Part shown: one piece after another, positions 1 to 6,212 of the stretch | Layout: the number at the start of each line of letters is the position of its first letter | Numbering within the stretch: the stretch's first letter is position 1 | DNA from: Kiritimatiellia bacterium | GTDB taxonomy: Bacteria > Verrucomicrobiota > Kiritimatiellia > B70-G9 | NCBI GenBank assembly: GCA_012961745.1 | Contig: DTYT01000169.1 | Span: forward strand, 1-8,104 | DNA length: 8,104 nt | Reading direction: 5' to 3' | Translations under genes and position numbers: made by a program | Notes under the pieces: model-generated | What the model saw: the letters and a program-made list of their open reading frames with translations, nothing else | Told to the model about the DNA's origin: nothing | Database searches by the model: none

Positions 1-1
1 G

Positions 2-616
2 AAGATAAACAAGGGGACCTTGGAGGCCCGGCTCAAGCGGGTAGTGAAAACCGTTTACACCATCCGCAACCGCCGTGGTGAGCGGAGCCGCGGCTACCTG
101 GTGGAGCATCCGATCCGCCGCGGCTGGACCTTGACGGCTCCTACCGGCCCGGTGCAGCGGACCGCGGATTTCTACCGCTTCCGGAGGAGCGTCCCCCCCA
201 AGTCGTCGGAAACCCTGCAGGTAGTTGAAGAAAGGGTTGTTCATCAGTCGTACGCTCTGTCTTCGCTGGATTCGGACCGGATCCTGTATTACGTCTCCGG
301 CCTTGAGATCAGCGCAGCGGTGCGGGAAGCCTTGCAGCGGATAGTGGACATGCGGCGGGAGATCGAAGACCTCAAGCGCCGCATGGCGGATCTGGAGAAG
401 GAGGAAAGGCAGATACGCAGTGACCAGGCGCGCATCCGCGAGAACATGCGCGTCCTTGCGCGCAGCGACCGGCTGTTCATGCGGTACGTGAAGAAATTGG
501 ACGCTCAAGAAGACCGCAGGGAACGGATCGACTCGCAGTTGGTGGAACTGCGGGAGCGGCTGCGGCGGAGGAAGGCCGAAATGGATGACTACCTGTCAAA
601 CCTCACCATCGAATAG
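2..616 (+). CDS. DUF4139 domain protein, C-terminal part (5' end outside window)
   Basis: The reading frame is open to the left edge (first full codon at position 2), so the start is not in the window; the TTG at 20 is only an internal codon. About 204 residues are visible. The first ~75 look like the last beta strands of a DUF4139 domain: a strand with VKTVYTIRNRRG, then LVEHP (about residues 33-37) with a following W.L..P, then an RF(R)..V.P segment and a strand ending LQVVEER. From about residue 85, ILYYVSGLEIS leads into a long charged helix (about 103-195, rich in R, E, K, with IEDLKRRMADLEKEE), very probably a coiled coil. This order, beta domain then C-terminal helix, is what I remember of DUF4139 proteins in Planctomycetes and relatives, whose function is not known. 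The stop (TAG) is 32 bp before the next ATG, so the two genes may be co-transcribed. Family call is by pattern recognition only. Confidence 0.68.
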   Translation, partial: KINKGTLEARLKRVVKTVYTIRNRRGERSRGYLVEHPIRRGWTLTAPTGPVQRTADFYRFRRSVPPKSSETLQVVEERVVHQSYALSSLDSDRILYYVSGLEISAAVREALQRIVDMRREIEDLKRRMADLEKEERQIRSDQARIRENMRVLARSDRLFMRYVKKLDAQEDRRERIDSQLVELRERLRRRKAEMDDYLSNLTIE

Positions 617-648
617 GTGACGGTCCTGTCTCCGTATGCTGGCCAGTG

Positions 649-2133
649 ATGTTCAGGACGCCCAGGAGCACGGACTGCACCGCGGTGCTGGCGCTCGGGC
701 TGGTGGCCGGCTTCTTCACGGGGATACTTTTCCAGGGAAGTCGTGGCATCTATGACACCACCGAGGGCCGGTACTGCCTGGTCGCACGTGAAATGGGGGA
801 AAGCGGTAAGTGGCTGGAACCCACGTTGCTCGGATTGCCGCACTGGAGCAAGCCCCCACTGACTTACTGGACCATCGCGGCCTCGCTCCGCCTGTTTGGG
901 CGCAATGCCTGGGCGGCCCGGTTTCCGAACGTCATCTTTCTGGCGGTGTCCGCCGCGGCGGCGGGCGCGATCGCCCTGCGCTTGTGGGGCAGAGCGGAGG
1001 GCATTTGGTCCGCGCTAGTCTATGCCGGCAGCGTCTATCCGGTGGCGGTCGCCAATACGGTCAATACGGACACTCTGCTGACCATGTGGGAACTGCTTGC
1101 GCTGTGGGGCCTGGCCGCGTTTCTGGGTGGCTGCCGGAAATGCCGCTATGGCTTCTGGGCGGCTTTGGGAATGGGATTCTTTACCAAGGGTCCCCCGGCT
1201 CTGGTGCCCCTTCTGGCGGCGGGCACCTTTCTGATTGCACGGAAGCGGCTAGGCACCCTGCGGGATCTGGCGCCCGCGGGCGCAGTGGCGCTGTTCGTGG
1301 TCGTCGGCCTGTGGTGGTACGCATGGGCCATCGGACGCCATCCGGGACTTCTGGAATATTTCGTCAAGCATGAGATTCTGGGTAGGGTGGCGGGAAACGA
1401 GTTCCACCGCAATCCGGAGTGGTATGGCCCGCTGGTCGTATACGGCCCGTGCCTCCTGTTGGGCGCCGGATTCTGGGGCGGCTGGCTGGTTCCGGCGGCC
1501 GGGTGGCGGGGATGGCGGCGTCTGCGAAGATGGGGAGACATAGTACCGCGCAGCGATGCGGCGCTTTTCCTTCTGAGCTGGTTTCTGCCGGGACTGCTGT
1601 TGTTTTCGCTGAGTTCTTCGCGGATGCACAACTATGTCCTGCCGCTTTTCGGGGCGGTGGTCCTGGTCATCGCGCGCACCGTGTCACTGCGATGGTCGGC
1701 CGGAGATCGTCGGCTGAGGCGCCGTATTCTTCTCACCGGGCTGGCTTCGGCACTGCTGGCGGTAGCGGCGAAGACCGCACCGCTGCTTACCGAACCGCAC
1801 CGTGACATGGGCAGGTTGTACGCCATGGTGAGTCCCATGGAAAGGCGGGCGGACGCCATCGTGCTGTACCGTGAAAGGCTCTGCTACGGTTTGGGCTTCT
1901 ATGCCCGGAAGCCCGTTTTCCGCTGTCATTACCTGCCGGAGGACCACGCGCCGGTTCGTGACTGCGACTGCCTGCTGGACGAGCTGCGGGTCAGCCCCCA
2001 TGTTCGCCGCCTGGTGTTCGTTTCCACTCTCGACCAGTGCGGCGAGCTCCAAGGTTTCCTGGCCGTGCGGGGAATCCGCATCCGGCACGATGACCGCACA
2101 CTGCGCTGGTACGCTGCAGCGGGGGAGCTGTGA
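649..2133 (+). CDS. GT39-family (ArnT/PMT-like) membrane glycosyltransferase
   Basis: A 494-residue polytopic inner-membrane protein, expected to transfer a sugar from a polyprenyl-phosphate carrier to an acceptor on the outer face of the membrane. The first periplasmic loop carries the family signature: YDTTEGRY (D36, E39), AREM, SGKWLEPTLLGLPHWSKPP and LTYW (residues 35-74), matching the family pattern (D/E)..EgRYa..AREM..tGdWl.P..nG.p...KPPL.YW. Further family marks are NTDTLL (139-144), FFTKGPPAL (177-185) and HNYVLPLF (327-334). About ten hydrophobic segments are visible, from 12-29 to about 359-376. The C-terminal 110 residues are soluble and should lie in the periplasm, as in ArnT. They hold five cysteines (412, 426, 439, 441, 464). 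An in-frame GTG lies directly before the ATG (646), giving one more residue. No Shine-Dalgarno sequence precedes either start. Substrate unknown; no aminoarabinose genes are nearby, so calling it ArnT proper would be unjustified. Confidence 0.86.
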   Translation: MFRTPRSTDCTAVLALGLVAGFFTGILFQGSRGIYDTTEGRYCLVAREMGESGKWLEPTLLGLPHWSKPPLTYWTIAASLRLFGRNAWAARFPNVIFLAVSAAAAGAIALRLWGRAEGIWSALVYAGSVYPVAVANTVNTDTLLTMWELLALWGLAAFLGGCRKCRYGFWAALGMGFFTKGPPALVPLLAAGTFLIARKRLGTLRDLAPAGAVALFVVVGLWWYAWAIGRHPGLLEYFVKHEILGRVAGNEFHRNPEWYGPLVVYGPCLLLGAGFWGGWLVPAAGWRGWRRLRRWGDIVPRSDAALFLLSWFLPGLLLFSLSSSRMHNYVLPLFGAVVLVIARTVSLRWSAGDRRLRRRILLTGLASALLAVAAKTAPLLTEPHRDMGRLYAMVSPMERRADAIVLYRERLCYGLGFYARKPVFRCHYLPEDHAPVRDCDCLLDELRVSPHVRRLVFVSTLDQCGELQGFLAVRGIRIRHDDRTLRWYAAAGEL

Positions 2134-2141
2134 TTGACAGA

Positions 2142-2180
2142 GCCCGCACTGCGGGCGGTGTGCCTGCGCCTTCCAGGCGC
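2142..2180 (+). other. Two tandem perfect hairpins after the glycosyltransferase gene
   Basis: Beginning 9 bp after the TGA there are two perfect 6-bp stems with 3-nt loops: GCCCGC-ACT-GCGGGC at 2142-2156 and GCGCCT-TCC-AGGCGC at 2166-2180, separated by 9 bp. Neither is followed by a T-run. They could end transcription of the upstream genes or protect the 3' end of the mRNA. In DNA this GC-rich, single short stems arise by chance; two in a row at a gene end are more suggestive. The rest of the gap to 2271 shows only weaker self-complementarity (CCGCG at 2200-2204 with CGCGG near 2220-2224) and no gene. Confidence 0.4.
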
Positions 2181-2271
2181 CGTCGGATCCGGGCTAATAC
2201 CGCGCTGGATCGGCGTTTTCGCGGCCCAGGGTCCATCCCGGGGAAGTTTTTCCGGGGGCGGTGGCGATTCA

Positions 2272-2301
2272 TTGACAAGCTCGGACGGGTGCCCGTAGAG
2301 T
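2272..2301 (+). promoter_or_regulatory. Sigma-70-type promoter, predicted leaderless start
   Basis: A perfect -35 box TTGACA (2272-2277) is followed by an 18-bp spacer and a -10-like TAGAGT (2296-2301, 4 of 6 matches to TATAAT). The ATG of the GH172-like gene is at 2309, only 7 nt beyond the -10 box, so transcription would begin at or next to the A of the start codon. There is no Shine-Dalgarno sequence between the box and the ATG, which agrees with a leaderless mRNA. The sequence matches are seen directly; promoter activity is inferred. Confidence 0.6.
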
Positions 2302-2308
2302 CCCCTAC

Positions 2309-4636
2309 ATGCGTACGGGTCGCCGAGTGGGACTGATTTTGATCCTGCTACTGGGGGGAGCGGGGGGATGCTCCCGCGGGCCGAAAGTGGTCACCTGGCG
2401 GGAGCTGGTCGGGCGGCTGGCGGATAGGGGGTATATCTGCCGAATCGACCAGCCTGCGGCGCAGTTGCTCAGTTCGTACGATCCGTCCGGGGGTAACGAG
2501 GATTTCAACCATTTCGTACGGATTGAGGGTGCCGGCGGCGTGCTCGGCGGTGCGGTCCGGCCGTCGCCGGGCTGGGTGGTTCTCGCGGATCTCAGGGGTC
2601 CGGGCTACCTGCAGCGTTTCTGGTTCACCGGCGCGAAGTCCGGTGACTACGGGCTGCGTTTTTTCCTGGATGGGGAACGCACTCCGCGGTTGGAAACCAC
2701 TTTGAAGGAATGGTGCGGTGGGTTGGAATACACCCGACCGCCGATCGGGGCATACGAGAACTATTGCTGGTATTCGTGGATGCCAGTGCCGTTCCGGAAG
2801 AGACTGGTGGTAATGGTCCATGCTTCCCGCTTGGCGGAGGGCCGTCCGGATAAGCTTTTCTACCAGATAAACTATGCCCGGGTGCCGCGCGGGCACACCG
2901 TCGAAAGCTTTACACCCAGGCTGCCGCCGCAGGTGCGCCGCGCGGTGGACGAAGTGCGTCGCCGCTGGGCGGAGCCGGTTGCGCGTCGGATGCAGGAGAC
3001 GGGGGCAGAGACAAAGGAAGCGGTCATAAGCGTGGGCCCCGGCCGGGAGGTAAGCGTCCTGGAGCTCGACGGTCCGGCGATCATCCGCTGGCTTGCAGTC
3101 GTGCCACGCTTGGAAGCTGAAGAAGGCATCCGACCGCCGGCCCGCGCCTTGCGCGGCTTGGTCCTGAGGATCCGTTGGGACGGTAGCGAAGCCCCGAGCG
3201 TGGAGGCCCCGCTGGGGGATTTCTTCGGGATACTCTGGAGGCCGGTCCGATATCAGTCCTTTTACTGGGGGATGACCAATGGCATGCTGGTTTCATTGCT
3301 TCCCATGCCTTTCCGAGAACTGGCCCGGATCAGTATCGAGAACCGGCTGAAGGAACCGGCCACGATACACGTCAAATGCGCTGTCAGGCCTGTGGAGGAC
3401 TGGGATCCCGGACGCGGCTACCTGCATGCCGCGTGGCGGAAAAGTGGCCCGGGCGAGGTGGGTCTGCCGCACCTAGTGATCGAAGCCGCCGGTCGAGGGC
3501 GCCTGGCGGCACTGGTCCTGGGAACCGCCAGCCGGGACCGCAGCTGGTGGATGCTGGAGGGAGACGAGCTGATTCAGCGTGACACCGAATCGGAGCCCGG
3601 CTGGAAAGGAACCGGATTGGAGGACTATTTCAACGGCGGGTGGTACTATCAAAACGCGTTGGCTCGGCCGCTGCAGGGAATCGTCTTTAAAGCCCCTTTC
3701 CGTACCGCGCAGTACCGGATTCACCAGGCGGACGCGGTGACGTTCCAGAAAAGGATCCGGATGGTGTTCGAGCGCGGCCCGGACAATGCTTCGCGTGGTT
3801 GGTTCGAGAGCATGTGCTTCTACTATCTGGACTCTCCCCGCGAATCGGGCGGAAGGATCTGTGACGGAGGGGAATGTGCAACTCCCGACGACGGGCTGTG
3901 GAATGCCACGTTGATGTCCGAGCTGCTCAACTACGAACGTCTCGGCGATTTCGGGGCGGCGGTTCAACGCATTGAGGATCTGCTGGCGGCGGTGCCCGAT
4001 TTTCCTTTCGCGGATGTTCTGCGCGCCCGGGCTGCAGCGTACCGCGAGCTGATGGGGCGCGCCGAGTGTGTTCCGGTGCTGCAGAAGATATTGCGCGCAA
4101 CCTCCAGCGGGCTGGCCCGGTCGCAGATCAAGGATTTCCTCTGGCTGCGGTCGTCGCTTTCCAACGCGTTGCTGGGAGTGTACTGCAATACGCGTGTGCG
4201 CGTGTTTCTCGACGGGAAAATGCTGGCCGAGGAAGAAGACGCCCGACGGATGCACTTTATCCGGGTCACACTGACACCCGGCGAGCACGTGGTCGCGGTA
4301 CAGGCTGCACGGCACCCGTATCCTGACTGGGTGCAGGTGTGCCTGCGCACTGTGGAAGGGGACGTGGGAACCGGCCCGTCATGGAGATACCGCTTCCAGC
4401 CCGAAGGTGACTGGGCGGATCCGGATTTTGACGACTCGCAATGGGAGGCGGTCGGGGGGACCGGTGTCAAAGGGCCTCCGGAAGCGCCGTATCTGTGGCT
4501 GGAGCCCAATATCTTTGTCGGTATGCAATCCGGTTGCGTGGGACTGCGCCCCCCGGTGGACTGGCCGCCCGGGGCAGCGTACGTGGTTTACCGGCATCGG
4601 TTTCTCCTGACGGGCGGCGGCCCGGGCGACGATTGA
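2309..4636 (+). CDS. GH172-like (DUF2961) lipoprotein with C-terminal extension
   Basis: A 775-residue exported protein. Residues 1-20 are a basic then hydrophobic signal peptide ending LGGAGG-C21, an acceptable lipobox; Ser at +2 suggests outer-membrane sorting. DUF2961, now glycoside hydrolase family GH172, includes difructose-anhydride and D-arabinofuranoside enzymes. Family marks here: LSSYDPSGGNEDF (54-66), a GPGYLQRFWF strand (98-107), LRIRWDGSEAPSVEAPLGDFFG (about 286-307), PMPF (332-335), EGDE (417-420), GTGLEDYFNGGWYY (434-447), and the YRIHQADAVTF strand (469-479). From memory the GH172 catalytic pair is two glutamates 21 residues apart; E417 and E438 have that spacing. The first beta-sandwich half appears twice (about 94-131 and 253-307). 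After about residue 510 comes an extension: a helical, TPR-like stretch (530-625) and a beta-rich domain (626-768) with FLDGK and DWADPDFDDSQWE, typical of accessory domains beside glycosidases. Start chosen at 2309 because it begins the signal peptide and fits the promoter. Actual substrate unknown. Confidence 0.86.
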   Translation: MRTGRRVGLILILLLGGAGGCSRGPKVVTWRELVGRLADRGYICRIDQPAAQLLSSYDPSGGNEDFNHFVRIEGAGGVLGGAVRPSPGWVVLADLRGPGYLQRFWFTGAKSGDYGLRFFLDGERTPRLETTLKEWCGGLEYTRPPIGAYENYCWYSWMPVPFRKRLVVMVHASRLAEGRPDKLFYQINYARVPRGHTVESFTPRLPPQVRRAVDEVRRRWAEPVARRMQETGAETKEAVISVGPGREVSVLELDGPAIIRWLAVVPRLEAEEGIRPPARALRGLVLRIRWDGSEAPSVEAPLGDFFGILWRPVRYQSFYWGMTNGMLVSLLPMPFRELARISIENRLKEPATIHVKCAVRPVEDWDPGRGYLHAAWRKSGPGEVGLPHLVIEAAGRGRLAALVLGTASRDRSWWMLEGDELIQRDTESEPGWKGTGLEDYFNGGWYYQNALARPLQGIVFKAPFRTAQYRIHQADAVTFQKRIRMVFERGPDNASRGWFESMCFYYLDSPRESGGRICDGGECATPDDGLWNATLMSELLNYERLGDFGAAVQRIEDLLAAVPDFPFADVLRARAAAYRELMGRAECVPVLQKILRATSSGLARSQIKDFLWLRSSLSNALLGVYCNTRVRVFLDGKMLAEEEDARRMHFIRVTLTPGEHVVAVQAARHPYPDWVQVCLRTVEGDVGTGPSWRYRFQPEGDWADPDFDDSQWEAVGGTGVKGPPEAPYLWLEPNIFVGMQSGCVGLRPPVDWPPGAAYVVYRHRFLLTGGGPGDD

Positions 4637-4674
4637 CGAGGCTGCGTGCGGATGGTAATGGAACAAGGGCGGCG

Positions 4675-5409
4675 ATGAGAATGGGGCGGATAGTCCTGGT
4701 AGCGATGGGCGTAATTGCGGTGGCCGGATGCGGCCCGCAGGCGGCCCGCCTGGATGCGGCGGATGAGAACAATCCCCTGCTGCGAAGGGCGCGGGCGCGC
4801 CGCCGCATGCAGGATTTCGACGGGGCGATTGCGCTGTACAACCGCGCTCTGGAGCGTTATCCGCGGTTGGCTCGCGCACACCTGGAAGTCGGTTCGTTGT
4901 ACGCGACCGAGAAGAAAGATTACGTGCGTGCCGTCTACCATCTACAGCGTTATCTCGAATTGCGTCCGGACACCCAGAAGCGAAAGCTCATCCAGGATTG
5001 GATCCGGCGCGCCGAGCTTGCCTTGGCCGCGGAGATCAAGACGCGATCGTCCGGTGTGCCGGTGGAACTGTCGCGCCTGCGGGAAGAGAACCGGCGCTTG
5101 ACACAACGGGTGAAGGCCCTTAGCGCGCGGATTGAGCAGCTGAGGCGGGGTGCGGCGGTGGAGAGTTCTTCCGGAGAACGGGAAGCGGTGGCGTCCGAGG
5201 TGAAAGAGCTTCCGCCGCCCCGGCCCACCCCTGCCTATCCGGAGGTGAAAGTCTACCGGGTCCAGCGAGGCGACACCCTCAGCAGCATTGCTGCCCGTTT
5301 CTACGGCGATCGTTCCAAATGGCGCCGGATCTATGAGGCCAATCGTAACGTTCTGGACAGTCCGGAAAGTCTGCGGGTGGGGCAGCGACTGGTCGTTCCG
5401 GTCGAATGA
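4675..5409 (+). CDS. LysM-TPR lipoprotein
   Basis: A 244-residue envelope protein, probably outer-membrane anchored and bound to peptidoglycan. The signal peptide MRMGRIVLVAMGVIAVAGC has a clear lipobox VAGC with lipidated C19 and Gly at +2. Residues about 34-100 form two TPR-like helix pairs (FDGAIALYNRALERYP and YVRAVYHLQRYLELRP), suited to protein-protein contact. Residues 132-158 (LSRLREENRRLTQRVKALSA) are a leucine-heptad coiled coil, followed by a Pro/Glu-rich linker (160-190). A single C-terminal LysM domain spans 193-242, with the canonical YRVQRGDTLSSIA opening, the W-RIYEANR helix and the LRVGQRLVVP ending. LysM binds N-acetylglucosamine-containing glycans such as peptidoglycan. The frame is open back to an ATG at 4441 inside the previous gene, but the signal peptide fixes the start at 4675, with GGGCGG 3 nt upstream as a modest ribosome binding site. 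The gap from the GH172-like gene is 38 bp, so co-transcription is likely. Confidence 0.92.
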   Translation: MRMGRIVLVAMGVIAVAGCGPQAARLDAADENNPLLRRARARRRMQDFDGAIALYNRALERYPRLARAHLEVGSLYATEKKDYVRAVYHLQRYLELRPDTQKRKLIQDWIRRAELALAAEIKTRSSGVPVELSRLREENRRLTQRVKALSARIEQLRRGAAVESSSGEREAVASEVKELPPPRPTPAYPEVKVYRVQRGDTLSSIAARFYGDRSKWRRIYEANRNVLDSPESLRVGQRLVVPVE

Positions 5410-5411
5410 AG

Positions 5412-5440
5412 CTGACGGCCGCCGCGGCATGGATTACACT
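5412..5440 (+). promoter_or_regulatory. Candidate internal promoter
   Basis: CTGACG (5412-5417, 4 of 6 to TTGACA), a 17-bp spacer, then TACACT (5435-5440, 4 of 6 to TATAAT), beginning 2 bp after the stop codon of the LysM gene. A transcript would start near 5447, just before the GAGGAGG ribosome binding site at 5451-5457. Optimal spacing and position make it plausible, but both boxes are only partial matches and chance cannot be excluded. Confidence 0.38.
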
Positions 5441-5450
5441 GTCCGCCGAA

Positions 5451-5457
5451 GAGGAGG
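5451..5457 (+). promoter_or_regulatory. Strong Shine-Dalgarno (GAGGAGG) that decides the start at 5469
   Basis: GAGGAGG is the best ribosome binding site in the window. It lies 11 nt before the ATG at 5469 and inside the longer frame that could begin with the ATGA overlap at 5406. Spacing is slightly long, but it favours 5469 as the main start. Confidence 0.5.
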
Positions 5458-5468
5458 TTGATGGGAAG

Positions 5469-6185
5469 ATGATCGGGAGGGATTTTTTCGACGATGATCT
5501 TGCCGACCAGCCGGCGGCGGATACGCGTGCCGGAGATCTCGCCGGCCCGGAGGGCGGATCAGGGGAGATTGAGAGCGCGCAGATCGGTAGACTTGTCGCC
5601 CGCCGGCAGCGGATGAACGAAGGAGTGGCCCGGGCCGCCGAAGAGCTGGAGCGCTTGCGGCTGCGACAGGAAGAACTGGAGAGGGAACGCAGGCAGATTC
5701 TGGAGATCCAGCGCAAGCAGGAATCCTACGTCAGCGGCAGGAACGAGCTGCTGGGGAAGTTGACTCAAAGCATTGTGTCCCTTGAGCGGGAGGAGGTCCG
5801 GGCTTCGCAGCTGGCCGAGCTTCTCGGCGACACGCGGAGGCGTTTCAAGGAGCTGCTGGAGGAACTTGGCAAGATTGACGAGGAATCCTGGGAAGAGGAC
5901 TCGATCCGAGAAGAACTGGACACCGCCCTGGCGATCATTGAAGACGTGCGGATGGAATACAACCGTTCCATCTCCCGGATTGAGGCGGCCCGCGGAGAGA
6001 GCGGAATGTCTTCGGGGCCGTCCCCGGCCGAGCCCGTGCTGCAGGCAGCCGTCTCGGGGGGCCTTGAGCCCTTGTCTTTCGGCAGGGTGGTGAAGCTGGG
6101 TTTTGCATTTTGCCTTCCTGTGCTGGGGGGTATCTTCCTCCTGGGGCTGGTTTTCATTATATTGCGGTACTTTGGTATGGTCTAG
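5469..6185 (+). CDS. Coiled-coil protein with C-terminal membrane anchor, unknown function
   Basis: I do not recognise a named family. The 238-residue product has an acidic N-terminus (MIGRDFFDDDLADQ) without a signal peptide, a long charged helical region with heptad character at about 40-135 (ELERLRLRQEELERERRQ), a second helix at 145-175 (ELDTALAIIEDVRMEYNRS), a Ser/Pro/Gly linker at 177-200, and one hydrophobic segment at about 208-233 near the very C-terminus. This predicts a bitopic, tail-anchored-like protein with its coiled coil in the cytoplasm. The frame also runs upstream to an ATG at 5406 that overlaps the LysM stop as ATGA, adding 21 residues (MKLTAAAAWITLSAEEEVDG). I prefer 5469 because of the GAGGAGG site and the promoter-like element, but translational coupling from 5406 remains possible. 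Its architecture matches the next gene, suggesting a functional pair. The ELDTALAIIEDVRMEYN stretch resembles, from memory, uncharacterised proteins of PVC bacteria. Confidence 0.75.
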   Translation: MIGRDFFDDDLADQPAADTRAGDLAGPEGGSGEIESAQIGRLVARRQRMNEGVARAAEELERLRLRQEELERERRQILEIQRKQESYVSGRNELLGKLTQSIVSLEREEVRASQLAELLGDTRRRFKELLEELGKIDEESWEEDSIREELDTALAIIEDVRMEYNRSISRIEAARGESGMSSGPSPAEPVLQAAVSGGLEPLSFGRVVKLGFAFCLPVLGGIFLLGLVFIILRYFGMV

Positions 6186-6212
6186 GACGCGGCAGGGGGA
6201 CGCCCCGGGGTG

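Noticed and set aside
2233..2257. CCCGG...CCGGG self-complementary stretch around GGGGAAGTTTTTCC as a terminator
   Set aside because: The T-run is inside the loop and not after the stem, and alternative pairings exclude each other, so it is not a credible intrinsic terminator.
2130..2336. Small plus-strand frame (68 codons) starting with a GTGA overlap on the glycosyltransferase stop
   Set aside because: It runs through the hairpins and promoter and into the signal-peptide region of the next gene, is basic and featureless, and has no ribosome binding site.
3473..4315. Long open frame on the minus strand (280 codons) inside the GH172-like gene
   Set aside because: It lies fully antisense to a gene with clear family motifs and its translation shows no domain; GC-rich genes commonly leave such open frames.
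4441..4674. Upstream extension of the LysM lipoprotein frame
   Set aside because: It overlaps the end of the GH172-like gene by nearly 200 bp and would bury the clear lipoprotein signal peptide that starts at 4675.
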